Of a stretch of 64,000 nucleotides of DNA, positions 41,980 through 54,435 are shown one piece after another. The stretch is from assembly GCA_022225965.2 (NCBI GenBank), contig JAKJXP020000161.1, positions 1 to 64,000 on the forward strand. The letters are read 5' to 3'. The DNA comes from Diatrype stigma. Taxonomy: Eukaryota; Ascomycota; Sordariomycetes; Xylariales; Diatrypaceae. Position 1 is the stretch's first letter; the number at the start of each line of letters is the position of its first letter. The notes below the pieces were generated by a model that saw only the letters and a program-made list of their open reading frames with translations, was not told where the DNA came from and did no database searches. The position numbers and the translations under genes are program-made.

Positions 41980-44280
41980 CTCTCACTTGTCGGGCATGAA
42001 TAAAGTAGTCACAGTACTGACCTGAAGAATATGCTCATGAAGAGAACGATGGCTTACAGAAAAAGTAAGGACTAGAAAAAGTAAAGGGACGAGTCTCCCC
42101 TCCCTATCTGCGCAGTAAAACCCGCTAAGGGTTTTTACCTTGTTTAAGGAAAGAATGTGGCCATCTCAAGGTGTAATGTGATTAGGCTAGATGCTTTGCG
42201 GAGACTGGCGTTACAGCCAACCCTGTGCTTACAGATTTCGTGTAAGGTAACACGCGTTGCACGAAGACAGTAACAGCGTATTGAATTCCAATGGCAGGTA
42301 CTAGTTAATCGAACGCTGACGTCGTCTCTCGTTTTTCCCCGGCCTATATCAAGACCTTGTCCTGTTTCCCGCGCTGCGAGCTGTTGAGAGAGTAACCCAC
42401 GTATTCGGAAGCCAGTGACGGGGAGTGCCCGAGCAGTGAGAAGACCTTCGGCAAGGATAAAGCCAGTGGCGACACAGATACGAAAAGGAAACAACGATCC
42501 AAGGTCAGACTTCCCCTTTCTCAGCTTTATCTCAGCTCCAACGATATATATCAGCAGCAACGAGAAGAGAAGGGAGATTCGCAACCTGGATATCGAAGGC
42601 TAAGATCATGCATAGTCCCCACATATCGACGATTACCGGGGTCATATACACAATACATAATACCTATCAGCATGTCCTCATCAAGTCCCGCCACACCGCC
42701 CCTCATCAAGTCGAGGCTACGACGAATGCAAGCAGAGAGCTCAGCGCGCCAGGTAAGTCGGCCACCAGCCCGCGCACGACATTCAGGCTGACCCAGTCAG
42801 CCGTAGCTGTAGAGTTCTCCTTCCCTTGTCGGCATCCACCTTTGCCTCATCCATGACCATCACTCAGGGCCATATCGCGGGGTCCAAAGTATGTGACGAG
42901 GATGGGAAGATATGAGTAGTAAGAATGTTTTAATGAAGAAATACTTTTGCGGCTTATGTTCTTAAGGAAAGGGGCACTTGCCGGCAAAGCAAACAGTGTT
43001 ATGTGTACGAATCCATCCATATATCTGTCCGCATGGGTAATGCTTAAGACACAAGTCCAGCTTGTCAGGCCCAAGTGCCGAGACGGGATGCAGGTGGTTG
43101 GTGCAGGTGGCACGTTAGTCATCTTGTCACGGTGGTGCAACGTCCCACTCGTTCGTACCTGTCTGGTCTAGCCCTACAAGGGCGCCGCCAAGACACGCCG
43201 CCGCCCCTGTCCAACCCCTGTCCAAAAGCCTGGCGTGCCTGGGTGGATCCGCCTATCGACACGGAAATCCGTACGGAGCGCATTCCGGGGAACGACTCGC
43301 GAAGTTCGCTTCTCCTGGAAATCACCAATCCCATTCCATTCTCAGCTGTTCGGGAAACGGTCACGGTAGCACCATTTCGAGAACCCTTTCAAGTAAATTG
43401 CATCATCGCCGCTCGTGTCATAATCGCTATGATTTGATGGATGTCTTAAGTTACGGGGGTTGCAGAGCTAGTGAAAATAAGAAGGGGGGTGGTGGTTAGA
43501 AGATGGATCGGGGGTTCGCTCTATTCAACGGCAGCGCTTGCATACAATAGCGCTTACACCTAGACTCTAAAGTACATACTTCACAAGAAGCAGCTAAGTG
43601 TCGGGCGGCACTTCCCGCTCACATTTGAACTATGTAGGTACGAAATCCATAGGGCAGGTACTAGACGAATAAGAATAAAGCTTGATCAGAGAGCTGCAAG
43701 TCTAATTGCCAAGGCTCGCATCCGCGTCATCTCGCTGCTGATAGCCGTGGGCGGTGCATCGCCTCCTCCTCCTTGGATGGCTGGGCGCTGGGCTATGCTC
43801 GAGCCCACTCTCTTCTTCAGCTCGATCTACTCAAAACCACGTTGTAGTAGCAGTAACAGCAGTAGTAGCAGAAAAAAGGCAAAGAAAGCCATCAAACAGC
43901 CACATCAGCTGCTCATTCGTCAGGCTGTTCGTCCATCTCTTCTAACTACCGTGTATGCAAACCTCGGAAAGCAAGAAAATAGTCCGTCCTAACCTTCTCC
44001 CCCACCACACAAAGAAAGAACAGGAGAACTTCTGTCGTCGGATTAAAGTGATTACCTTGGCAAGCCCTTCGTTTCCCTCCCGTTGTGCTCCCACACGCCC
44101 CCCTCCCCGCCTTTGCACACACGTACACGACAGAGGCAGTTGCTCAGATTGGCCACATTCCTTGGGACGTGGGTGGTTTTCTCGGGTTCTGCATGCGGAA
44201 TTGGGGCAGAGCAAATGAACCAACATACCAAGACAACGAAAGACAAGAAGTAGGCAGTTGGGTTCCAGGATAGTTTTACT
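41980..44280. other. Long spacer
   Basis: 2.3 kb with no gene I can support. The minus-strand frame 42144-42584 starts with a hydrophobic stretch (MRISLLFSLLLIYIVG) but the rest lacks protein-like composition, and its 3' half overlaps AT-rich sequence. Confidence 0.45.
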
Positions 44281-46272
44281 ATGGGGGACACGTTGTCGCC
44301 ATCCTCGCCGCCTAGGCACACGTCGGCGGAGTTACAACAGCGCTCCAATCTCTCCGACATAGTCATCCCTGGGAAACAGCGGGCGCATCAGCATATACCG
44401 CTGCCGCGACTAGCAGCAGTAGGAACATCCACGGGTAGTCACGCACACCCAGCAAGCTCCGGCCCTCCCCAGGGGGCGGCACCAGCAGGCTTCAGCCATC
44501 ACCAGACACCAGCCACGAGCCTGTCGCAATGGCCGCAGCAGTCGCAATCGCAATCGCAATCCCGGACGTCGAATGTCACCACCACCAGCAACGGAAGCGG
44601 AAGCGCAAGCGGAAGCGGAAGCGGAAGCGGGAATAAGACCAACCACCTCATCTCCCCAACAGCCACAGCATCAGCATCAGCATCTCCCTCCACATGGTCG
44701 CCGGTGTCCATCACAGCGACAGCAGCGGTGGCGCACCCGCTCGGGGCCCCGGCGACGATCCGGCTCTCGCCGCAGGTAGAGGAGGACATCAAGGCGGCGG
44801 TGCTAGAGGCGGCGGCGAAAAGCAGCAAGAGCAAGCGGGACGCCCACGGTAATAGTAGTGGTAAGAACGACCCGAAGATCAAGAGCAGGAGCAGGGAGAA
44901 GGACAAGAAGGAGAAGAAGAAGAAGACGGTGCGGCGGGCGCCCGACGGCCGCCGCGAGAGCCCCCAGACGACGCGCAACTGGCTCATCGCCAAGAAGGTC
45001 CTGCGGTGGGTGTCGCTGACCATCTGCGCCATGATGGTCGTCGGCGAGGCCGTGCTGGCCATTTTTGACGGCGCGTACGCCGACACGACGCTGGGGATCT
45101 GCTTGGTACGTTCTTCAAACTTACCCCCCGCCATCCCTCACCTTTTTTTTTTTTTTTTTTTTTCTTTTTTTCTTTCTCTTTATTGCAAAGTGACAAATCA
45201 TAATATATGATGATATGATGTGATATGCTATGATGTGTATTATATGGCGGTACCCCCTGGTTCTGATTACCATTCGATAACGGAGAGGGGGCCGTTCGGT
45301 GAATCCGTGCGCCTGCTACCGTGCTGGTCGGGGTGGGGGCTTCGGAGTTGCTCCACCGGAGCAGTGTGTGGGGTCGGTGTTAGCTAGCCACCTCCAAGTA
45401 GCTAGCGGCAGAGCGGCTCACTTCCATCTCATCATGCCCCCTTTTTTAGTTCAATTTTTCTACTTGTCTTTGGTTCGCTTACAGCTAACGAAAGAGCCAC
45501 ACTCTAGGGCTTCCTGCTCGGCATCTGGGACACAGTCCGGCTCGTCCGGCTCCGCCTGAAGCGGGACATCGAGCCGGTGTCGATCTTCCACTTGGTGGCC
45601 GAGGGCACCTTCACGGTCGCTATCATCGTCGCAGTCGCCTGTATAGTGGACCAGGTGCGGAGGTTCTGGGCCGGCGAGTTCCTGATTCGGGGATGGGTCT
45701 TCTCGGCGGGCATGCTGGTGCAGGAGTACGTCCCCCTTAGTCCATGTTTTACTACTGGTTACAAGTCGAACAGTAGTTCTTCTGTTTCCCCCCTTCCCTC
45801 GTACCTTGCAAAAATTTCCCATTATCATGGTTCTGCCGCATCCTTGCCCTTGCCTTTTGGCCCGACCCCCTTTTCTTCTGGGACCAGAAATTGATTGACC
45901 TGCTTACCTGATACCAAAAATAGGGGTATTCATATCACGCTCTTCGCACGCGCCTGCGTCGACAAGTACCTACACAGGGACGCGGTCGACTTCCGGCGCT
46001 ACCACGGTTGGGAACTCCCCTGGTACACGGACCCGCAGCCGACGGAGATCGTCGTCCGGTACGTCCATGTGTGCCCGCGGTGTGAATGCGAGTTTTCCCC
46101 GCACAATGGTGACGATGACGGTGTCTACGACGACGATGATGATGATGACGCCGATGACGATGCCGATGCCGAGAATAGGGACGAGAAAACAGTGACGGAG
46201 ACGCGGTACAAGACGGAGAGAGGCGAGGTACAGCAGCCTCAAAGTGGTGTTCCCTCCGTTGTTGTTACATGA
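44281..46272 (+). CDS. Integral membrane protein with long disordered N-terminus
   Basis: Exons 44281-45105, 45508-45725 and 45924-46272 give 463 residues. The first 250 residues are low complexity (Ser/Gln/Gly/Ala repeats such as SQSQSQS and GSASGSGSGSG) and end in a basic stretch (KDKKEKKKKTVRRA). Three or four transmembrane helices follow: LTICAMMVVGEAVLAIFDG, LGICLGFLLGIWDTV, IFHLVAEGTFTVAIIVAVAC and one near GWVFSAGMLVQEG. The C-terminal domain after YHGWELPWYTDPQP ends in a long Asp run. The first intron (402 nt) holds a 20-plus T tract. No known family is recognised; the architecture is like fungal MARVEL/tetraspan membrane proteins. Confidence 0.78.
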
Positions 46273-47111
46273 TGCGCCGTGGGAGCGACAATAATCCGAT
46301 TGAGCACTTTGGGTGAGTAGGCTTGGTGTTTCCGCAAGGATCGCTTCGTCTATATTCTTATTCGATAGGCGTTGACGATCGGTCTCGGTCGACGAAGTGC
46401 CGCTCCAGATGCCTAAATTTCATCATCCGACTATAAACACTTGGGCCATACACGGTTGATAGAAATCCGTAGCTATTATAATTAGTAGTAAACCTAATAA
46501 ATCATCAATTCGTTACTTGGTCTGAAAGCATGAGATCCACGTACTAAAAGTTAGAAGACACGAGGCAACATTGATCCCATGGGGGTGAGAAACACTGCCG
46601 CGTTGACTTCAAATGTATCAAATGATGCTTGCTAGTGATGCTGTATCAACGGAGAGATGGGAAAAGGTTGCTCTAACCAGGATGGCAACTACCTGGGTAG
46701 CTCAGGAATTCGTCATACGAGGAATCTGCTATTCACAGTTCAGGAACATATCGGTCCAGATGAACCACATTCACTAAGAGACGTAGCAGCACTCCATCAC
46801 ATCAGTAGGTTACTGCTTGATTTTGGTTCATTTTTCATTCGGGGTACCTAGACGACGGATTGAACCGGGTCCGAAACCAGGACCTGTAGAGCCGGCGACA
46901 TGACAAATCCCCTACCCTATGACCTTTTCGCCCCTTGCCTTTCCTCGAATTGCGCGGCACGACAAGAGCCGGATACGATCTGATCGAGTTTCCCTTAATA
47001 AAACCCACACGCCGAATCTAGTTGCAAGTTGCGATTGATTGATGATGATGTATTGATATCATGCGAAGTTGTGTTGAAAACAGAAGAACGATAGCCCAGG
47101 CATCAGCCAAA
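46273..47111. other. Spacer between two convergent genes
   Basis: No gene seen. A tRNA-like T-loop phrase near 46860-46905 does not fold (see rejected). Confidence 0.5.
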
Positions 47112-48240
47112 TTAGTAGCCGAATGCCTTGAGGGCGTCTTCCGTCTTGGCGCTCACAGTCGCGCTCTTCTTGGCTTCTGATTGCTGTCTCAGCGCCAGCT
47201 TCTTGCGCTCGTAGTAGGCCGCGCCCTTGGCCTTGCGTCGCTCCTCCAGTCTGTGATTAATAAGTCAGCATGCGAAATCCTGTATAGGTGATGACAATAG
47301 GCGTTTCGAGAGGAGCCACGTCAGAGCGTCACCTCGCCAATGCATATAACGTACCTCTCAACAACATCCTGGTACTTCCAGCCAACCTCGTGGCTCAGAC
47401 GACCGACGGTGCAGAACTTGCGGCCGGGTTGCAGTCTGAGGACACGGAGGGCCTGGGGAACGACAACCTTCTTCTTCTTGTCGTAAGGGGGAGGGACACC
47501 CTCGAAGACCTTAAGTCTCTCGAGAGCGGCAGCACCTCGAGCGGTCTTGTGGGGAATCATTCCACGGACGGTCTTGTAGAAGATTCTTGAGGGGGCACGG
47601 AAATGGAAAGGACCACCCCGGGTTGGGTTGTACCGAGTCATCTTGCGCAGGTAGGCATGGTACTTGACTGTAGTCCAAGTTAGTTGTTATCTGTTTCGAT
47701 TCATTCGCTCCATCCAGCAAGCCATGAGCTCTTCAGTCCAATTCCAGCCTCGCCAATATCCAGGACGCAATAACTAAAAGCCACGGAACGAAACAGTCGC
47801 TGGGAGACGAATAAGGAACAGTGGTGACGTACGCTTAGCGCGGAAGAACTCGCCGGAGATGTTGAGGGCCTCGGTGCGGACGACAACGATCTTCTGACCG
47901 TTGAGCAGCTGCTTCGCGACAATACTGGCGAGTCTACCGAGGAGGTGACCCTTGCCATCGATGACGATCTAGAAAGTGAGAGAACTTGAGTCAGCCTTCT
48001 GATGAGAGGTTTCTGGACAGTGACCATATGCGTCCATCCAATGCACCCGGCGCGATATTGATTCTAATCCCGAAGCCAGGATCTCCGCGCCCGTTCTTCC
48101 AGTCGCAAATTGACGTCCCAAATTCTCCCCATTCTCGAGTGTTTTACGCAATTGGGCTCCTTCCATCAGGTGCAGGTGGCACGGGGGGGAAGAATCGGAT
48201 CGGAGTGGTTAGTACTTACAACAGGCTCGAAAGAAGACAT
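47112..48240 (-). CDS. 60S ribosomal protein uL13 (L16/L13a)
   Basis: Exons in transcript order are 48240-48220, 47968-47833, 47667-47355 and 47250-47112: 202 residues. Exon 1 encodes only MSSFEPV. The core reads [20 protein letters not shown], then [43 protein letters not shown] and [19 protein letters not shown], all diagnostic for eukaryotic uL13. The basic C-terminal helix is [19 protein letters not shown], ending KAFGY. The tiny first exon followed by a 251-nt intron is typical of fungal ribosomal protein genes. It is a cytosolic large-subunit component. Confidence 0.97.
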
Positions 48241-49547
48241 CTTTCCGGATCGTCAGCCAGGCGGTTGGCAGGTTTCGCGAAAAGAAAGGAAGGGAAGGGG
48301 AGATCGTTCGGAAGCAAGCTCACAAGAACGCAAAACAAGAGTTGTTGTTTGCGTTGCTTTGCCGAGAGCTTTACTTACTGTCGTAATCCTCACGGGTGGG
48401 ATTTCGTGGTTGGTGGTTGTCGGTCGTTGGGCGTGGGTTGATGTTGATATTCTGAAAATGCCCCAGGTTAAGAATTATCAACCACAGAATGTGATCGGGC
48501 AATGGCCGCCTTTCCGGATCTGGTGTTAGTGGGGCACAAGCAGTCCAAGCGAAAATTGATTGAAAGAAGTCGGTTGTGTGCCTTCCAAGGTTGTGTGCCA
48601 AGTGTGTGCTTGTCGGAAAGAGACGGTGGTGTTAGGGCAAGCCGACAAGCGGCCAAGCGGGATAGGGCTAAAATTTATCGCCACTTGTCACCGGCTGACT
48701 CTTGGCTACCCAAGCTGCCAGGCGGTAGGTACCACATGCACCCGCATGACGGCATGGAGCTTTACCGCCACTGATCCACAGGTACAGAGGTACTTTACCC
48801 CAGCACAGAAAATTCTGGGTCCACGTGCACTTGATCTAATCTCATGTCAGGGTGTTCATTTTCTTAGGTCATCAATTGAGGTCACTGAGGGTTCCATTCC
48901 AGCTATGGATTCCTTACACCCGATTCATCAGCTCATGCAGCCTGCCCTACCCCCTACCCTTGCCTGCGTAGATGCATTCTTTTTCAAGCAGCTCCAATAA
49001 CACTGATATCATAATGGCCAGGTACTGTAGACATCTCCTGAAAATCATGTAGCCAGCACTGCAAGGCCAATAAGGTCAATACCAGCTTCCAAACTGCTCA
49101 CGCCATATGACCCTACCTAGGTACCAAACCATACACACATCATCATAATCTACAGCATGAATACATGCTATGGATTCTAGTACTCATAGAATCATGTTTG
49201 CATTTGCATATTTCATTCCATCGCAGGCAAACTTGTGTCTTATCAATACAAGCTGAAAAGGTTGCCAGGCTACTACCCTGCCATGCCATATCTGCTATGC
49301 CTTGCCTGCCATGCCTGCCTTGCCATACTGAATTCTGGTCAGATGAAAATAAATCCCGTAGTTCCAACCTGTTGATACCCGATAACTAGCATCAATTGGT
49401 AAGTACCTATGCCTTTGAAAAAATGTCTTTGACTGTCTTCAAATATAGTACACCAGAAGGGTCTGACTCGGTCGATATATAAGTAGCATAGAACCCCGTC
49501 TCGAGTCATTCGTGAACAGGCTGTAGCCGGTGAGCGGCTCGTACAGA
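48241..49547. other. Spacer upstream of rpl16
   Basis: The 5' part is presumably the rpl16 promoter and leader. Later sequence includes CTGCCATGCCT-type low complexity at 49280-49325. No gene seen. Confidence 0.5.
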
Positions 49548-50783
49548 TCAGAATCGTGCCTTGGATTCGTCAACGTGCTTGAGGATGCCCTGGACACGAG
49601 TGACCAACTCTTTCCTCCGTGCCCGGATTTCCGGGTCGCCACCGGTTTCCACCTCATCCAGCTTCAGCAGAACATGCTGCATCACCGTCTCGCTGATTTT
49701 CCGATGCTCGTCCTCGCGCTTCTTCGCGTCGGTGGGGGGCTTAGCAATGAAGTCCCTGCAGATCGGCAGCATCTGGGTTTCGAAGTGTTCGCTGATAGCA
49801 TCCAGCTTCTCCAAGGGGCCTAACGGTACTGCGGGCGACGGCATTCTAGAGGGATGCCTTGACTTTTCATCTGACGGCGGCGACCTTCCGCTAGCACTGT
49901 TGTCTTTCTCCCGGTCCGGCACGTGCAGGTATGGGGCGCTTTCGCGCTGGGGGGCTTGCTCCTTCCTCCTCTTCTTCTTGCCCTTGGTCTTCTTGTTCTT
50001 GCGAGCCTTTGCCGCAACAACGACTTCTTCACCGCTGTCACTACCGCTGCTTCTTCCATCCTCCTCCTCTTCGTCGGATAGCTTGCCCTCGGGCATCATG
50101 AGGAGAAGCTCGCTATTGTTCTTAACGCCGTAATCCCGGATGGGCTTGTCTTGCACCTTCAGGTGGCGGCCCTTGTACAGCATCTTAACGCGGCGCTTGC
50201 GGCGATCGCTCAGCTTCATGATCAAGGCAATGCGGTCGAGGACATCCTGGACGTAAACCTTCCCATCGCCAATGGAGTACGCTGGAAAGAGGACAGGATA
50301 CGAAGCTTTAGCATGCTTAATCATAAGTATGTCGTCCTCTTCGTCATCTATAGGAGGCGGGGCGTGTCTGTTATCCGGCTCGTAGGTTCGGGGTGTTGAC
50401 CGCTCGAGGTCCTCGGATGTGATATAACTGTAATCTTCGTCGGTGACTTGGGGGATGCCCTGATCATCGGTCTGCGATGAGTAAGGCGAGATGCCATCGC
50501 GAGTCGAAATCCATCCTCCACTGTATCGAGACATGCCGTAGGGGACCGCGAGGGCAACGCAGGCTAAGGTGGAGTAGAGGAGTGTAGGGGAAAGACCGCG
50601 GGCCTCGAGAAACTCGTTAGACCCGACAAATGCGTCGGAGAGTTGTCCGACGGCGCTGTGGACGTACGTCTGCAAGGCTGGTGGCAGGTATGCGGTGATG
50701 TTCTGGAAAGCACCAGATGATGCCAAAAAGGCTTGGTTGGAAGCCACCTTGGCGAGGTTTATGTTGTCCTTGAAAAAGGACAC
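49548..50783 (-). CDS. BAG-domain cochaperone with ubiquitin-like domain and membrane anchor
   Basis: A single-exon 411-residue protein. A hydrophobic helix lies near residues 67-82 (LLYSTLACVALAVPYG). An acidic linker precedes a ubiquitin-like domain at about 160-235 (VYVQDVLDRIALIMKLSDRR, KMLYKGRHL, NNSELLLMMPEG). A Lys-rich stretch (KNKKTKGKKKRRK) near 260 follows, then a C-terminal BAG domain at about 325-405 ending in LVTRVQGILKHVDESKAR. BAG domains release nucleotide from Hsp70; the TM suggests ER or nuclear-envelope tethering as in Snl1-type proteins. Length and order agree with fungal Bag1-like proteins. Confidence 0.88.
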   Translation of the reverse strand: MSFFKDNINLAKVASNQAFLASSGAFQNITAYLPPALQTYVHSAVGQLSDAFVGSNEFLEARGLSPTLLYSTLACVALAVPYGMSRYSGGWISTRDGISPYSSQTDDQGIPQVTDEDYSYITSEDLERSTPRTYEPDNRHAPPPIDDEEDDILMIKHAKASYPVLFPAYSIGDGKVYVQDVLDRIALIMKLSDRRKRRVKMLYKGRHLKVQDKPIRDYGVKNNSELLLMMPEGKLSDEEEEDGRSSGSDSGEEVVVAAKARKNKKTKGKKKRRKEQAPQRESAPYLHVPDREKDNSASGRSPPSDEKSRHPSRMPSPAVPLGPLEKLDAISEHFETQMLPICRDFIAKPPTDAKKREDEHRKISETVMQHVLLKLDEVETGGDPEIRARRKELVTRVQGILKHVDESKARF

Positions 50784-52508
50784 CCAATCAATGAACGAAC
50801 AATAAACTGGAGCCCTCCTTGTTCGGATCGAATGATGTTTTCTTTACTGATTGTCCTAGGTACCCTTTTCCTAGGTACCCCAGCGGAGTCGACGGAGAAG
50901 ATAGGTACGTCTGTCAACGGGTGTTGGTGTGTGATGCACGATGCCGGTCTCGAGTGCAGAATCGACAGGCGATAGGCAACTGTTGTAGGAGGCTGTTGAG
51001 TCCTCGGCTCGACTGCCTAATGAGAGCTATGTTTGCAATCCTGCGCAAATATGTGTCGAACAGGCAAACAAGATACAGTTCCAGTGTCAATACTGGTTTG
51101 TATAAGATTTATTAGTAGGTAGCTTGAGAGTCACTAAGCAGCTGCAGTTATTAAGGCCGGCGGCGTATAGGTAGTTGGATAAGGTAGTTGGACTGGAGGG
51201 TCGATGACGATTGGTTGTACAGAGGCAGCAGAGTGGCCCAATTGGGGGATGAATGTTCTTGATGAGTTGTCATTGCCTGCGAGCCGTTACGTTAAAGAAA
51301 ACCGCGTGACATTCAGTCAGTCATTGTCGAAATGTTCAATTGGTCTGAATTGGTGAAGAAGAGCTGGGTATCAGCCGACTAGGTGTAGTAGGTACCTATT
51401 GTTGGGTACTGTCAGACCGTCAAGCAGAGGCCACTTTGGGGAATCTTGAGAATAATACGTACGTACAGCCGTTGATCCCTGTCTCACCAAGGACGATTCT
51501 TACCTAATGCAAGGCCAGATTCTTCTGCAGACCCATAATTCGAGGTCCTTCCTTCCGAGTACTTCCAGCTGAAGTCTTCAATTCATCATCAGGTTCATAC
51601 GCAGACGAGTTCAACAACATTTGGTCATCTAGCTTTATATACATAAATCCTAGCATTGTGGCACTTCATATTCTCGCATTCTCGCACTCTAGATGTCCGG
51701 TGCAAAGTATGACGGTATGTAACAGAGCATGGCACTATTGGACCTACGGAAGGCCAATGCATACCTACAGTAGTCCACTAGTATGTGCTTATGTCTGGTT
51801 TCATCTGATTATACGACAGGTTACCTCTGTACGACGTATCTCTCGAGTCGATGAACGAGTAAAACCCATTCTTAGGGAAGCAAGATAATGCATACATGGG
51901 TAGTCATATAAGCACCCAGCAATAAGCTGGAATGCAAAAGCATTGTACGCCTACTATATATGTACCTAGTATTTTATCTATGGCCTCAAGCAACGAGGCT
52001 TGTCGGAAACGCCATCGACCTCGAATTACATAAGTTCGCAGCAATTACTAAAAATGTTGCGTCATTCTGCGAACCCGTCGCCTAAGCTCCGGGAATCTGT
52101 GGTCCCGGTCCCCTGTTACCTATGACGGAGAGGCTTGACCACTTCTGTCCGATAAGATCTCAAATCATTTCTCGGGTCAATTGCGTCTTTCTTTGCCGTA
52201 GTTACCCAAGCGCCTATCCTCCACTTGGAAATCGCCATCGTTGCAAGTCACGCAGTCAACAGTACGGTACATTCGATCCTACCATACATACCTCATAATC
52301 GCGTTTAACCTAGACCCTTCCGTATGTACCTGCCTTAGCTACGCTACCTAGTGTACCTTCTGCCCTCGGCGATTCGTGAATCCCGCCTGACAAATACAGT
52401 TTAGACCTGTCCCACCCATTGTCCCATCCAGCAGCAGTATATATCCAACAACCCCCCACCTTGCCTTCTCCTGTTTGCATCACCACAGTTCAGCTCGGAC
52501 TACATTTC
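50784..52508. other. Spacer between BAG gene and glutaredoxin
   Basis: 1.7 kb with scattered CTAGGTACC motifs and no gene I can support. The last 150 bp are pyrimidine-rich leader of the glutaredoxin gene. Confidence 0.5.
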
Positions 52509-53082
52509 ATGTACTTCTTCCGCCGACTCTTCCAAACATCCGCATCACCAGGAACCATGTCTGCCGCAAAGACCAAGGCCCAGGAGATCATTGACGGGAA
52601 CGCCGTCGGTACGTCACCCTCATCTTTCCCTTTCCCCCTTGACTGCGCCCTCCCACTACCCCTCCTTAACCCCACGACAACACCCATGCCCAAGTGCCCC
52701 TCTCCCTCATCGCAACACCTCGCACATACTTGATCATACATGCATGCACGCAGCGCGCGCTGCAGTATAATGCAGCCAACAACACAAGATCACCAACTAA
52801 CACGACCTGCCTACCTCCCCCATTATAGCGGTCTTCTCCAAGTCCTACTGCCCGTACTGCAAGGCCACCAAGAGCCTGCTCGACAGCGCCGGTGCCAAGT
52901 ACTATGCGCTGGAGCTGGACCAGGTCCCCGACGGGTCCGAGATCCAGGCCGCGCTGCAGGAGCTCACCAGCCAGCGCACTGTGCCCAACGTCTTCATCGG
53001 CCGCAAGCACATCGGCGGCAACTCGGACCTCCAGGGCCGGTCCGACCTGAAGGAGCTGCTCTCCAGCGCCGGCGCCCTCTGA
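52509..53082 (+). CDS. Dithiol glutaredoxin with alternative mitochondrial start
   Basis: Exons 52509-52608 and 52829-53082. From ATG 52509 the protein has 117 residues; from the in-frame ATG 52557 it has 101. The extra 16 residues (MYFFRRLFQTSASPGT) are basic and hydroxylated like a matrix-targeting peptide, so two isoforms by leaky scanning are plausible. The active site CPYC sits in FSKSYCPYCKATK; glutathione-binding TVPNVFIG and GGNSDLQ follow. This is a class I glutaredoxin that reduces protein and glutathione disulfides. The second exon starts right at the first core beta-strand. Confidence 0.92.
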
Positions 53083-53666
53083 AGCCAGGAGTTCGAGGTT
53101 CGACCTAAGATATGATCATGTGGGGGCGCTGGGTAGAAAGGGAAGCGATGTGCGTTTTGCGCAAAGTGAAGTGAGATGTGATGGAGAGGTCGAAAAGGGG
53201 CTGGCTTGTTACACGGATCGGATGGGTCAGAGCCCTATAGCCTCTCCTACGCTTTGTCGGAGAAACGTATTACATTCTGTTATTAAAGAATGCGAGGTTG
53301 ACGGAGACGAGGCGTGCGTACGCTACTACTGGGTGTGTGCGATGGTAGATGGAATGCGGAGTGAACGCTCAGCATGACTCACTGTCGTACAAATATCGAT
53401 GCAAAGAAAGAGAAACGAAAGAAGAAAGCATGTTAGATGATGATTCTAGAGCAATCAGCTACCTACCTGAGTCATAGGCCATTGTTTCAATGCATCAGTG
53501 ACAGTGAGGATACATTAAACTTCGCGTATGTGTTTCGAAGCGGAGAGCCTAAATCCCGTAACTATTTGATCTGATTGCTATATCAAGGAGGGGCCTGCGC
53601 CCCCTTTGCTCTGAATGAGCGTGGCAAGCGATATTTTACACCAGTCCTCTCATTCGATCTAGGCCT
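53083..53666. other. Spacer 3' of glutaredoxin
   Basis: Mostly the 3' flank of the glutaredoxin gene. A short GC palindrome (GGGGC..GCCCC) lies near 53590. No gene seen. Confidence 0.5.
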
Positions 53667-54053
53667 GTGAACAGGCAAATTTCAACAGGCACAAGTGTTC
53701 CCTCGAATGTTTCCATGTTTCCAACCTTACCTACTGACCCAAGTAAATCCCCGCTGTCCTGGTCCTCTCACATGCATATGCATATACACATAACCGCTGT
53801 CATTGTCCCCGTACTAGTGATTGCCGCCCTCCTGGCCACCCTCGGCGCCTTCTACTGGCGGCGTCGTCGTCGTCATAGCGGCAACGACAACGACGACCGC
53901 AGTGGGAGTAACACCAGCAGCATCATCGTCATAAACAACAATAGCAACAGCAACAGCAATAGCGCAAAGGGGGACACCATCAGCGTGCCCGGTTATGTCG
54001 TGCCGGAGCGTGATTTCAGCGGGCTGTCAGTCATCTCGGAAGAGCCGGAGTAA
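53667..54053 (+). CDS. Small single-span membrane protein, hypothetical
   Basis: A 128-residue frame with a Ser/Thr-rich N-terminal segment, one strong transmembrane helix at about 42-64 (ITAVIVPVLVIAALLATLGAFY), a stop-transfer RRRRR run, and a polar tail with an Asn/Ser repeat. There is no signal peptide, so the start may be incomplete or an upstream exon may be missing. The layout resembles the C-terminal half of mucin-like or WSC-type surface proteins, but I recognise no family. Confidence 0.5.
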   Translation: MNRQISTGTSVPSNVSMFPTLPTDPSKSPLSWSSHMHMHIHITAVIVPVLVIAALLATLGAFYWRRRRRHSGNDNDDRSGSNTSSIIVINNNSNSNSNSAKGDTISVPGYVVPERDFSGLSVISEEPE

Positions 54054-54435
54054 TACGGCAGAAAAGGGGGTAGACAGGCAAGGCAGACAAGGCGGGCAGG
54101 ATGATGAGGCGCCCATCATCTAGTATCCAGACTCGGCAGCCCCCTAAGAAGGATGTGCAGGCCATTTGTTCGCCCTGGGTAAGAAGCATATCTCATCTAC
54201 CTACCTATGCGTACACATGTCTGACAGCGGCGGATCTGAAGTGATCGGAAGGGGTAGTGATATGCATCGAATCGTCGGCTATCATACAAGTCTGCATGCA
54301 CTGTAGCGCGCAGGGCAGGGAACAATGGCAAAAATTCGTCGACCATACATCCAGTTTTCTCCACCTTTCCTCGAATATCATTCCTCTCGGAAGGCGTAAC
54401 GTCAAAGTACCAAGCAATCAATATGTATCAGACCT
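54054..54435. other. Spacer between two convergent genes
   Basis: 382 bp between stops at 54053 and 54436. Nothing seen. Confidence 0.5.

Noticed and set aside
42144..42584. 146-codon minus-strand frame with hydrophobic start
   Set aside because: After the first 17 residues the composition is not protein-like, and no splice or family support was found.
43075..43437. 120-codon plus-strand frame
   Set aside because: No recognisable motif; overlaps an equally long frame on the other strand.
46855..46905. tRNA-like T-loop phrase (GATTGAACC)
   Set aside because: On the minus strand the flanking bases do not form a 5-bp T-stem, and no acceptor stem or anticodon arm can be drawn.
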